Position numbers and translations under genes: made by a program
Part shown: piece after piece, positions 16,558 through 25,267 of the stretch
Layout: each line of letters starts with the position of its first letter
How positions within the stretch are numbered: position 1 is the first letter of the stretch
Assembly (NCBI GenBank): GCA_030424845.1
Contig: JAUHWC010000009.1
Location: 1 to 64,000, forward strand
Reading direction: 5' to 3'
DNA from: Alphaproteobacteria bacterium
Lineage (GTDB): Bacteria; Pseudomonadota; Alphaproteobacteria; Sphingomonadales; Sphingomonadaceae
DNA length: 64,000 nucleotides
Notes under the pieces: generated by a model
What the model was told of the DNA's origin: nothing
Databases searched by the model: none
What the model saw: the letters and a program-made list of their open reading frames with translations, nothing else

Positions 16558-18437
16558 GGCCGGTACCAGATGGGTGAACTCCACGCGCGTTCCTGAATCG
16601 TGGCGGGCTGTTCCAACGTGGCGGGGTCGAGGCCCAGCGCGATCGCGTCGTACAGATTGTGCCGCGGCGTGGGTATCTGCAGGACGCGAAGGTAATAATA
16701 AGCCGGCTGTGCCGAATCGAAATCGGGATCGCGCCACAGCGTCGCCAGCTCGGCGGCGCCGATTGCGTTGGTGTAGCGCGCGGTCTCTAGGTTCACCGTG
16801 TTGCCCACCGCGGGCAGCTTGCCGTCGGCACCGGGCTTGCGCGCGTCCGACCAGGCGACGTCGTAGATCTTTTCGTGGATCGTCCCGTCCGCAGACCGCC
16901 AGCCCTTCACCACCTGCACCCTGTCGAGGTTGGCCCCGTCCGGGTCCTTCACCGTGCGGATCAGCAACAACGGCGCGCGACCCTGCGCGTGGGCGAACAG
17001 TTCGCCTCCCATCGGCACGCCGTGGCGATAACCGATGGCGGCGAAATCCTTCGCCATCTCGTTTCCGGCCTCGTAGCCGTATCCGGCGAACACGCGAAGG
17101 CGGATGCGCGGCCCGGTCGTGGCATAGACTTCGCGGCGCCGGAACGCCTGGAAGATGGATTGGCGATCGTTGCGGTCGGCCCAGACCGCGGCGAGGCCAC
17201 CCGCCGACATGCCCCAGCTTCCGTAGCGCGACGTATCGCCGCTCACGCGCTCTGCTGGCAGGATGTCCGAGCCTGACTTGCCCAGGAAGTTGTCCTCCTC
17301 CACCGAGCTGAATCCCGTATGGCTGTCGGTCGAGCCAATCATGCCGAGCGCGAACGGATTGACGCCGACGCGCGCACCGATGTCGAGGCCGGTGCCAAGG
17401 CTCGGGCGCAGGAAGGATCCTTCCTCGAATGTCATTTCGCCCGGTCCCAGCAGTGCGCGGCGCAGTTCGAAACCTGCAAATTCGTCTCGTGGCGAGAGCA
17501 GGGGATAGGTTTCCGACGTGCCCTTGTACTGGGTAACTTCAGCCACCGTTTCCCACGTCATGCGTTCCCTTGCGTAGGCCGCGTCGATCGGGTTGCCGTC
17601 GCTGTCGGTGCGCGAGAACATGAGTCCGTTGGAGAAATTCGAATTGTGCGGAATGGCCAGAAATTCGGCTCCGGTGCGCGCCTGCGTCTGGCGCAGGAAC
17701 TGCCACAGCTCCTCGGGCCGCATGGTGTCATAATTCGATAGCGGCAGGAACTGGCGCGCGGTTTCGCCATCGGTGGGGGTGAAGACCACGCGGTGGAGGT
17801 TCAGCCCGCCCGGCGTTGCGCTCCATTCCCAGCCGATGAAGCTCGTGAACTTGCCCGGTTCGTTATAGCGCTCAGCGGCATCGATCTGGTCGTCCCATGC
17901 CAACTGCCGCAAGCGGGGGTCCTGGATGGCCTGTATCGTCGGGCTGTTACCCGCAGTGGGATCGAATTTCTGCGTGGTGTAAAGCGCCGCGTTGGGATCT
18001 TCCAGGAACCGCGCCAGCAAGGCCTTGCCCGCTTCGGTGCCGAGCAGGATGGGATTGCGCTCTATCAAGCGCTGCGAAATCGAGAGCGCTTCGGCATGAT
18101 CGGCGACCACGATGAAATCGAGCGGACGGTCGATCCGAACCTTCGTGCCCAGGCGCGGGTGCAGCACCGTTTCGCCCCGCGCGAAGCGGTAGGCGGTATC
18201 GATGTCGGCATTAACCAGGCCGTTCTCGTAGGCATCGGCGGAATTCCTGGTGTGGAGATGCGTATCGCCCCACAGCAATCGCCGGTCTTCGACCGACTGC
18301 GAGGCGTAGTTGCTGGCCTGGGGATCTGCGCTTCCCGGCATTTCAAGCTGTTCACCTGCCGATTGTTCGCAGGCGGAAAGCGCGAGCGCGGAACAGGCGA
18401 GCGCAAGCAGGCTGCTGCAATACATCTTCACGGTCAT
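16554..18437 (-). CDS. DUF3604 lipoprotein, PHP-like hydrolase
   Basis: A 627-residue protein of the DUF3604 family, with PHP-type metal motifs GDTHLHTRNSAD (near residue 60), VVADHAEAL and GSTDSHTGF. The N-terminus ends in LALSAC, a lipobox, so it is a membrane-anchored periplasmic protein. The family is common beside sulfatases and GMC oxidoreductases in marine bacteria, but its reaction is not settled; a metal-dependent hydrolase is likely. ATG 18437 is used; a GTG at 18449 with AGAGGA upstream is an alternative. It is coupled to the next gene by a four-base overlap and follows the GMC gene after 51 bases. Confidence 0.85.
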   Translation of the reverse strand: MTVKMYCSSLLALACSALALSACEQSAGEQLEMPGSADPQASNYASQSVEDRRLLWGDTHLHTRNSADAYENGLVNADIDTAYRFARGETVLHPRLGTKVRIDRPLDFIVVADHAEALSISQRLIERNPILLGTEAGKALLARFLEDPNAALYTTQKFDPTAGNSPTIQAIQDPRLRQLAWDDQIDAAERYNEPGKFTSFIGWEWSATPGGLNLHRVVFTPTDGETARQFLPLSNYDTMRPEELWQFLRQTQARTGAEFLAIPHNSNFSNGLMFSRTDSDGNPIDAAYARERMTWETVAEVTQYKGTSETYPLLSPRDEFAGFELRRALLGPGEMTFEEGSFLRPSLGTGLDIGARVGVNPFALGMIGSTDSHTGFSSVEEDNFLGKSGSDILPAERVSGDTSRYGSWGMSAGGLAAVWADRNDRQSIFQAFRRREVYATTGPRIRLRVFAGYGYEAGNEMAKDFAAIGYRHGVPMGGELFAHAQGRAPLLLIRTVKDPDGANLDRVQVVKGWRSADGTIHEKIYDVAWSDARKPGADGKLPAVGNTVNLETARYTNAIGAAELATLWRDPDFDSAQPAYYYLRVLQIPTPRHNLYDAIALGLDPATLEQPATIQERAWSSPIWYRP

Positions 18438-18488
18438 GTGACTTCTCACCCTCGGGTCCTCTCCTGTTTGGTTCGTCCGTCCCGCATC

Positions 18489-20093
18489 TTATCCGTGACG
18501 CTGCCGGATCATGTCGGCGGCCTTTTCGGCAACCATGATGACCGGCAGGTTCGTATTGCCTCCGGGAAGGCGGGGAAAGATCGAGGCGTCGATCACGCGC
18601 AGCCGGTCGACGCCCTGCACCTTCAATTGGCCGTCCACCACTGCCTCCGCATCCGTACCCATCGCACAGGTGCCCGAGGGATGATAGGCGGTCGCCGCGG
18701 TCTGGCGAACATAGGCGAGAATTTCGCTGTCGCTCTCGGGTTCGTCGGGACGGGTCATCGCCCCGGTCACTTCGGCCAGCGCGGGCTGCCGCACCACCTC
18801 GCGAAGGACGCGGTAGCCGTGGATCATCTCGGCCCGGTCCCGTTCGTCCGAAAGCAGATTGAACAGGATCGAGGGGTGATCGGCCGGGTCGGGCGAAGCC
18901 AGCGATATTCGCCCCCGGCTTTGGGGATAGTTGAGCGACCACATCGCACTCAGACGCGTGCCGTGCCGTTTCCTGATTCCTGGGAACCAGACCTTCGTTT
19001 CCATCGCCAGCGGGACGAACAGGAAGTGCATATTCACCGCCGGATCGCTCGGATGGGTGGAGACGTTGGCAGATCCGGCGAGCGCGGGGGCGCCCATGAT
19101 GCCCTTGCCCGTCACCGCCCACCTCAGCACCGAACGCGCTGCACGGTCGAACCGCACCTGCTCCTCGAAACCCCATTCGCGATCGAGCGCGAACTCCATC
19201 GAGGCGCCGGGGTGGTCCTGCAGATTGGCGCCGACCTGCGCCCTGTCGGCCTTCACCTCGATGCCAAGCGCTTGCAGATCTCTGCCCGGACCGATGCCGG
19301 ACAGCAGCAGGAGTTGCGGCGAGTTGATGGCACCGCCGCACAGCAGCACCTCTCCCGCCGCGAGTGCGGTTCGATCCTCACCCTCGTGACGATAGGCAAC
19401 ACCAGTTGCGACACCGTTCTCGACAACGATCCGCTGCACTTCGCTATCGGTGCGTACCGTCAGGTTCGCCCGCTCGCGAACAGGGTCCAGATAGGCTCGC
19501 GCGGTGCTGGCGCGGCGTCCCTTCGCCGTGATGGTGAAATCGGGGATGCCGAAGCCGTCTGTACGCTCCCCGTTGAAATCGTCGGTCAGCCGGAAGCCCA
19601 TCGCCGTCGCGGCCTGCGCCACCCGGTCCCACAGGCGGCCGGGCGCGGGATGCTGCTGCACCGAAACAGGACCGCTGCCGCCATGCAGGGGGGTATCGCC
19701 CCGCCAGTGACTTTCCAGCTTGCGGAAATACGGCAGGACGTCCTCGAAGCCCCAGCCTTCGAGGCCAAGATCGCGCCAGAAGTCGTAATCCTCGCGGTGG
19801 CCACGGATCGCCATCATGCCGTTCAGCGCCGAGGTACCGCCCAGCATCCTGCCGCGCGCGACCGGCAGGCGGCGGGAGTTCAGTTCGGGTTCGGGTTCGG
19901 ACATGAACCCCCAGGTCAGACGCGGATCGGGCCACAGTCGCGACACCGCCAGCGGCATCGCGACATCCCACCTTCGCCCGCTGCCGCCCGCTTCCAGCAG
20001 CAGTACGCGGGTGTCCCGATCTTCGGTAAGCCGCGCTGCCAGCACGCACCCCGCGGAGCCCGCACCCACGATGATGTAATCGAAGGTCTCCAT
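18489..20093 (-). CDS. GMC-family FAD oxidoreductase
   Basis: A 534-residue GMC oxidoreductase (choline dehydrogenase-like). The FAD-binding start is YIIVGAGSAGCVLAARL, followed by GMC signature 1 (RGRMLGGTSALNGMMAIRGH), signature 2 around CGGAINSPQLLLLSGIGP, and the C-terminal catalytic AYHPSGTCAMG. There is no signal peptide, so it acts in the cytoplasm on an alcohol and passes electrons from FAD to an unknown acceptor. It begins five bases after the DUF3237 gene. With the aldehyde dehydrogenase of the same operon it can carry an alcohol to the acid. Substrate unknown. Confidence 0.9.
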   Translation of the reverse strand: METFDYIIVGAGSAGCVLAARLTEDRDTRVLLLEAGGSGRRWDVAMPLAVSRLWPDPRLTWGFMSEPEPELNSRRLPVARGRMLGGTSALNGMMAIRGHREDYDFWRDLGLEGWGFEDVLPYFRKLESHWRGDTPLHGGSGPVSVQQHPAPGRLWDRVAQAATAMGFRLTDDFNGERTDGFGIPDFTITAKGRRASTARAYLDPVRERANLTVRTDSEVQRIVVENGVATGVAYRHEGEDRTALAAGEVLLCGGAINSPQLLLLSGIGPGRDLQALGIEVKADRAQVGANLQDHPGASMEFALDREWGFEEQVRFDRAARSVLRWAVTGKGIMGAPALAGSANVSTHPSDPAVNMHFLFVPLAMETKVWFPGIRKRHGTRLSAMWSLNYPQSRGRISLASPDPADHPSILFNLLSDERDRAEMIHGYRVLREVVRQPALAEVTGAMTRPDEPESDSEILAYVRQTAATAYHPSGTCAMGTDAEAVVDGQLKVQGVDRLRVIDASIFPRLPGGNTNLPVIMVAEKAADMIRQRHG

Positions 20094-20098
20094 GCCCC

Positions 20099-20551
20099 TC
20101 AGACGACTTTCCAGAAACGGAAGATCGAGCCTGTCGGATTGCGCTGGCCCACGCCGACGAAAATCGTCCGGTTCAGCCAGTCGTAGGGGCCGGCGGGTGC
20201 TTCGAAACGGGGTGTCATGCGCATGTAGTAGCTGGTGGGATCGACCGGTTCCTGCGCCATCAGCTTGCGCACCACTTCAGGCGGAGCGTGGCGCACGCCC
20301 GTGCTGCGCTTCAGGATGTTCGCACCGTCATCCGTTTCCAGCAGATATTGCGATTCGAACCGGCCGCTTCCGTCCTGCCTCACCATCGGGAAGTCACCGC
20401 CGCTCTTTTCGACGATGCGTCCAGCAATGCTTGGACCGCTGAAGGTGCCGTTTTCAATCAGCACCGCGCCGCGCGTGTATCCTTCCGCGAGTTCGATATG
20501 CATGCGCGCGCCCAGCGCGATCCTGAATTCCAGCGCAAATTCCAGCTTCAT
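20099..20551 (-). CDS. DUF3237 family protein
   Basis: A 150-residue DUF3237 (UPF0311) protein. The family pattern is visible: an N-terminal strand with ELAEGYTRGAVLIENGTFSGP, then a FESQYLLETDDGANI repeat and a closing YDWLNRTIFVGVG. Members form a small lipocalin-like barrel and often sit in aromatic or terpenoid degradation operons, with no settled activity. Its ATG overlaps the upstream DUF3237 stop (TGATG). An open frame runs further upstream but would overlap that gene. Confidence 0.8.
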   Translation of the reverse strand: MKLEFALEFRIALGARMHIELAEGYTRGAVLIENGTFSGPSIAGRIVEKSGGDFPMVRQDGSGRFESQYLLETDDGANILKRSTGVRHAPPEVVRKLMAQEPVDPTSYYMRMTPRFEAPAGPYDWLNRTIFVGVGQRNPTGSIFRFWKVV

Positions 20552-20985
20552 CACACGATCCTGTAAATGATTGTGTCGGATGCGCCTTCGCGGCGCTCGG
20601 CAATGAAGGCGCGCGTAGCCAGCGCGGCCAGCGCGCCCTGCTCGTCCGCTTCGAAAAGCAGCGTGCAACGCAAGTCGCGCGAGCCGTTATGCAGCACTTC
20701 GTATCCTTTGCCGAAGGCGTGAACGACGTCTCCACCTACAAACGCAATGTAGTATTCGGCTTCCACCGAGGTGACGCCATCCGCCCGGTGAAGCAGCGTC
20801 TCACTGCCCCCCACAAGCGAGCCGGAAAACCCTTCCCCAGCAAAGGCCCCCCCTGCAACGGGGCGGCATGAGCGTGCGCCCCCGGTCGCGATATGTCCGA
20901 CATGGTGGGTGTCGCCGAAATCGATCCGCATTTCGAAAGCGGGTTCGAAGGCGGGCTCTGGCGCGGTAAAGTCTTGCGTATCCAT
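20551..20985 (-). CDS. DUF3237-like protein
   Basis: A 144-residue protein with the same plan as its downstream neighbour: FEMRIDFGDTHHVGH, a central VTSVEAEYYIAFVGGD that matches the second family strand pair, and a C-terminal strand. The two are clearly diverged paralogs. Its ATG overlaps the aldehyde dehydrogenase stop (TGATG) and its own stop overlaps the next ATG, so all three are translationally coupled. A heterodimer of the two barrels is possible but not shown. Confidence 0.7.
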   Translation of the reverse strand: MDTQDFTAPEPAFEPAFEMRIDFGDTHHVGHIATGGARSCRPVAGGAFAGEGFSGSLVGGSETLLHRADGVTSVEAEYYIAFVGGDVVHAFGKGYEVLHNGSRDLRCTLLFEADEQGALAALATRAFIAERREGASDTIIYRIV

Positions 20986-22463
20986 CAGTAGCTCATCGTG
21001 ACCGACTTGAACTCCGTATAGGCCTCCACTCCGGCGCGCCCGTTCTCGCGGCCGAACCCCGATTGCTTGACGCCGCCCGAAGGCAGCGAAAGGTCTGCGC
21101 CGCCTGAAGTGTTGATCCTGACCGTGCCTGACGCGATGCGGTCTACCAGACCCATGGCCTTGGCAAGGTCGCGCGTCCAGACATAGGCCGCGAGGCCGTA
21201 CTGGCTATCGTTCGCCAGCGCGGCGATCTCGTCGAGGTCCGCGGTCTCGAACGGAGTCACGCATAGCACCGGGCCGAAAATTTCTTCACGGGCCGCCTCC
21301 ATGTCGGGCCTGACCTCGTGCAGGATCGTCGGCTCGACAAACCAGCCCGGCCCTTCGGGTGCCTGCCCAACGGTCACTACGCGCGCCCCGCCTGCCGCCG
21401 CGCGCTCCACGAAGCCGCGCACCCTGTCATGCTGCCGCGAGGAAACGACCGGGCCCATACGCGTTTCTGGATCATGTGCGGAGCCCAGCGTCATGGTGGC
21501 GGCGATGTCGGCCACCTTACCCGCCAGTTCGTCCGCGACCGACGCATGGACTAGCAACCGCGAACCAGCGGAGCAGGTCTGGCCGGTATTGAAGAATATG
21601 CCCGACGCGATACCCCTCGCTGCGGCGTCGAGATCGGCATCGGGCAGGACGATCACGGGGGACTTACCGCCCAGTTCCACCGTGCAGCGCTTCAGCCGCC
21701 GACCGCAGGCAGCCGCGATAGAGCGGCCCACGTCGGTCGAGCCGGTAAACGCGATCTTGGCCGTATCGGGGTGATCCACCAGCGCGGCGCCAACCTCGTG
21801 CCCGACCCCGGTCACCACGTTGAAGAAGCCGGCGGGAAAGCCGCTTTCCATCGCCAGTTCGGCAAGGCGAAGTGAGGACAGCGAAGTCTGCTCGGCAGGT
21901 TTCAGCACTGTGGCACACCCTGCCGCGATTGCCGGCGCGACCTTGAAGACTGCCCCCATCAGCGGATAGTTCCAAGGATTGATCTGGCCAACAACCCCCA
22001 CCGGCACGCGGCTGGCATAGCCGTGCCAGTTACCGGGCGTCGACATCTCCACCGTTTCGCCCGTTATCTTCGTAGCCCAGCCCGCGAAATACCGCAGCGC
22101 CATAGCGCATACCGGCACATCGATGAGTCGGTTGTTGAAGATCGGCTTGCCCGCGTCGACGGTTTCCAGCCAAGCCAGCTCTTCCGCGTTTCCAAGTACC
22201 TTGTCCGACAGTGCGAGCAAGGCATCGCCGCGCTGCGAGGGTGACCATTTGTGCCGCAGGGTGCGATCCATCGCCTGTCTCGCAGCGGCCACCGCGTCCG
22301 ACACGTCCTGCGCATCGCCCGCCGCGATCTCGCCGACCACCTCTTCGGTCGACGGGTCCTCGACAGGCAAGGTCTTCGTGCCGGAAGGTCGGGAAAGCTC
22401 TCCGTCGATGAAATGCCGCGCCGCTGTGCGCAATGTGCTGTCAGGCACGGTCATTTTGTTCAT
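20985..22463 (-). CDS. NAD(P)-dependent aldehyde dehydrogenase
   Basis: A 492-residue aldehyde dehydrogenase of the betaine-aldehyde-dehydrogenase-like group. Key motifs are NPWNYPL (cofactor loop), FTGSTDVGRSI, the general-base ELGGKSP, the catalytic cysteine in GQTCSAGSR, and EEIFGPVL. ATG 22463 is chosen because AAGGA lies about 7 bases upstream. It is the first gene of an eight-gene minus-strand operon and is divergent from an AraC-type regulator, its likely controller. It should oxidise the aldehyde made by the GMC or PQQ enzyme. Confidence 0.9.
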   Translation of the reverse strand: MNKMTVPDSTLRTAARHFIDGELSRPSGTKTLPVEDPSTEEVVGEIAAGDAQDVSDAVAAARQAMDRTLRHKWSPSQRGDALLALSDKVLGNAEELAWLETVDAGKPIFNNRLIDVPVCAMALRYFAGWATKITGETVEMSTPGNWHGYASRVPVGVVGQINPWNYPLMGAVFKVAPAIAAGCATVLKPAEQTSLSSLRLAELAMESGFPAGFFNVVTGVGHEVGAALVDHPDTAKIAFTGSTDVGRSIAAACGRRLKRCTVELGGKSPVIVLPDADLDAAARGIASGIFFNTGQTCSAGSRLLVHASVADELAGKVADIAATMTLGSAHDPETRMGPVVSSRQHDRVRGFVERAAAGGARVVTVGQAPEGPGWFVEPTILHEVRPDMEAAREEIFGPVLCVTPFETADLDEIAALANDSQYGLAAYVWTRDLAKAMGLVDRIASGTVRINTSGGADLSLPSGGVKQSGFGRENGRAGVEAYTEFKSVTMSY

Positions 22464-22676
22464 TGCGCGTCCTTCCCGGCGAAAACACAGGTTCGAGGCA
22501 GCGTTTAGGACAGGCGCCAAACGATGACTTGTCCCAAAGTGTTGCTCGCTGACTGGGAGTGCACCGGGCTTTGCTGCGACCTATTTTTGCTGGACTCGCG
22601 TTTCGGTAAGGTACTATCTTCTGGTCAAGAGCGCGAAGATAATCGCGCCTGTCGTCGCCATGAGACGCGGAGAGGC

Positions 22677-23600
22677 ATGCTTAATTTCGTTACACGCTCG
22701 TCCAACGAGGCTGATCGCAGCAGGCAGTGGTGCGCGCTGACCCGGGCAGAGCATGTGCGCTTTGGCGACGCGCGTGAGGCATCGCTGCGCGGCGGCGATT
22801 TCGGCGACGTGCGACTGTGCCTGGTTTCGATGGGCAAGCACCATATCGTTCAGGGTCCGGCAGCCCACAGCAATCAGGACCGACCGACGCTCAAATTCAT
22901 TTTCCAGGAGTGTGGCGAGGCGACGATCCGGCAGGGTTCGAGAGAATTCCTCCTCGCGCCGGGGCAATGGCATGTCATCCGCAAGGACCTGCCTTACGAA
23001 CTCGATTCGGCTGACCAATCCAGGCAATTGTGCATCACGCTTTCCAGCGAAGCGCTGGGGGTGGACGCGCAAGCATGGCATGCTTGGCAGACGCCGCGCA
23101 GTTACCTTGGTGGTGGTGCGCAGATATTGCATGCCAGTTCTACCGCGTCGATCATGTGCGGTAGCAATCTGTCCGAGCAGGATTGCAAGCGTCTCGGTGC
23201 GCAGGTCGCGCAATTGATCGGCATCTCGGTTCGCAGCGATACCGGCGGCGCGATGCCCGATCCTCGCGAAGCGAAGCGCCGCGAACTGCTCGATTACATC
23301 GATCGCACCCTTGCCGATCCGGATCTCAACGTAGAGCGTCTCGCACGCGAATTCGGATGCTCGGTCAGAACCATTCACAAGCTGTTCGAAGATCAGCCTA
23401 CCACGGTGGTGCGAACCATCTGGGACAAGCGCCTGGAACGGTGCCGTTCGGAATTGCAGGATGCGGCCCTCGCCTCACGCTCCATCACCGAAATCGCACA
23501 CGAATGGGGTTTCAGCGACTCCCAGCATTTCAGCAGGTCATTCAGGAACAAGTATAACAGTTCCCCGCGCAATTACCGCGCCATGCACCTTCTCGATTGA
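22677..23600 (+). CDS. AraC-family transcriptional regulator
   Basis: A 307-residue AraC-type activator resembling the FeaR/cupin-sensor group. The N-terminal half is the ligand-binding part (residues 1-175), and the C-terminal half has two helix-turn-helix motifs, LNVERLAREFGCSVRTIHKL and ITEIAHEWGFSDSQHFSRSF. The start at ATG 22677 has GGAGAGG directly upstream, unusually close, so a slightly different start is possible. It is divergent from the aldehyde dehydrogenase operon with about 210 bases between, the normal setting for control of that operon. Confidence 0.85.
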   Translation: MLNFVTRSSNEADRSRQWCALTRAEHVRFGDAREASLRGGDFGDVRLCLVSMGKHHIVQGPAAHSNQDRPTLKFIFQECGEATIRQGSREFLLAPGQWHVIRKDLPYELDSADQSRQLCITLSSEALGVDAQAWHAWQTPRSYLGGGAQILHASSTASIMCGSNLSEQDCKRLGAQVAQLIGISVRSDTGGAMPDPREAKRRELLDYIDRTLADPDLNVERLAREFGCSVRTIHKLFEDQPTTVVRTIWDKRLERCRSELQDAALASRSITEIAHEWGFSDSQHFSRSFRNKYNSSPRNYRAMHLLD

Positions 23601-23747
23601 TACCGCGACTGCCCTACCCGCTGCAATGCGTTCCTGGACACATAGCTGCGCCCGGGTTCACGCGATGAGGTCCGATCCGATCTAGGCTCTTCCTGAAACA
23701 GGTAAGGACGTGACCCGTCACTTGCCGGGATTGGTCGAGGATCTCGA

Positions 23748-25076
23748 ATGACTACCAGACAACGTGCGCTGGCCCTGCTGCTGCTGGCCTCGATAAACGC
23801 CTTCGGCTTCATCGACCGGGTGATGATCGCCTTGGTCGCGGAAAAGATCAAAGCCGAATTCTTCCTGTCCGACACGCAGATCGGTCTGTTGGGCGGCACC
23901 GCCTTCGCGGTCGTCCATGCGCTCGCGAGCATACCCATTGCGCGTCTTGCAGAGAACTTCAGCCGGGCGCGCGTGACGGTGGGTTTCCTGATGCTGGCAT
24001 CGACGTCCACCGCGCTGGCGGGCGCCGCTGGCAGCTTCCTTCATCTGCTGTTATGCCGCATCGGCATGGCGGCGGGCAACGCGGCGACGGAGGCCCCTCC
24101 CCATTCAATCATCTCGGACATGTACCCGCCCGAAAAGCGTGCATCGGCAATTTCCATTTTCATGCTGGGCGTCCCGACCGCAGCCCTGTTCGGTTCCTTC
24201 GCTGGAGGGCAGATCGCCGAGTCGTTCGGCTGGAGAAACACATTCGTCGTTTTCGGCGCAGGCGGGGCACTGATCGCCGCTCTGGGCTTCTTCCTGCTGA
24301 AGGAACCGGAGCGCTCGCACGAGACCGAAGGCGACGCGGAGCGCCTCGGAACCCTGCAGATCTTCAAGGCAATCGCGTCACGCCGAACGTTGGTGATGAT
24401 GACCTTCGGCGTGGCCGCCGTCAGCCTGGGAAGTTTCGGCGTGAACACTTTCCTCCCGGCCTTCTTTACCCGCGAATTCGGTTTCAATGCGGGCGAAGCA
24501 GGGCTGGCGTTCGGACTCATCTCCGGCGTCGCTTCGCTGGTGGGTACCCTGCTCGGAGGATATGTTAGCGAATGGATGGCGGCGCGGTGGGACCAGCGCT
24601 GGTTGCTGGGCTTCCCCGCGCTCGGTGCGCTTGTCGGAACGCCATTGTTCATAATCGGAGTGCTGGCGCAAAGTGCAGTCGCGGCCGTGCCCTTGATGCT
24701 GGTGGGTTCTGTCTTCTTCTATACGAGCATGGGCCCGGCGATCGCGACGCTGCATGGCTTTCTCGGCCCGCACAGCCGTGCCACCGGTTCGGCGATCTTC
24801 CTTCTCGTCGTCTACATGATCGGCCAAGGGGTCGGGCCGCCGCTGATCGGGATCGTCAGCGATGCCGCATCCTCGAGCGCTTACGGCTCGGGCAATTTCT
24901 CGCTCGAATGCGCCGGCGCAGCAGCGCAGGTCACGGGTTCGGCATGCGCGGCAGCGTCGGCTGCCGGATTGCAGTTTGCCATCGTCGCCTTCGCAGCTTT
25001 CTTCGTGCTGGCTGCACTTCTGCTGTTCGGTGCCGCGCAGAGCGGTCGCCGAGAGGAGGCGATCGCACGGGCCTGA
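23748..25076 (+). CDS. MFS transporter, spinster-type
   Basis: A 442-residue major facilitator with twelve predicted membrane helices. The first helix and loop read INAFGFIDRVMIALVAEKIK and the second begins LSDTQIGLLGGTAFA, which fits the spinster-like branch common in sphingomonads. GAGGA lies 7 bases before the ATG. It sits between the AraC regulator and a TonB receptor gene on the same strand, so it probably moves the same compound across the inner membrane that the receptor takes through the outer membrane. Confidence 0.85.
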   Translation: MTTRQRALALLLLASINAFGFIDRVMIALVAEKIKAEFFLSDTQIGLLGGTAFAVVHALASIPIARLAENFSRARVTVGFLMLASTSTALAGAAGSFLHLLLCRIGMAAGNAATEAPPHSIISDMYPPEKRASAISIFMLGVPTAALFGSFAGGQIAESFGWRNTFVVFGAGGALIAALGFFLLKEPERSHETEGDAERLGTLQIFKAIASRRTLVMMTFGVAAVSLGSFGVNTFLPAFFTREFGFNAGEAGLAFGLISGVASLVGTLLGGYVSEWMAARWDQRWLLGFPALGALVGTPLFIIGVLAQSAVAAVPLMLVGSVFFYTSMGPAIATLHGFLGPHSRATGSAIFLLVVYMIGQGVGPPLIGIVSDAASSSAYGSGNFSLECAGAAAQVTGSACAAASAAGLQFAIVAFAAFFVLAALLLFGAAQSGRREEAIARA

Positions 25077-25267
25077 GAGGCGACGTGGTTTTGCGCCGAA
25101 CATGCGCAGGCGCTGCCAGTCAAGAATCGGCACTCTCATACACGCATGACAACTTTGAAACGTGCATAGGCACTCTGGTTACCGAATGTCCAGAAGCGGC
25201 AATTCGGCTGATAAACAGGCGATTTCGGGTTTCCGTATTTTGGCCGATAAGAATTGGGAGAGTTCAA

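Noticed and set aside
17793-20186. 797-codon open frame opposite DUF3604 and GMC genes
   Set aside because: It spans two well-supported genes on the other strand and has no recognisable protein features.
24572-25267. Upstream extension of the TonB receptor frame
   Set aside because: It overlaps the MFS gene in another frame; the signal peptide and ribosome binding site fix the start at 25268.
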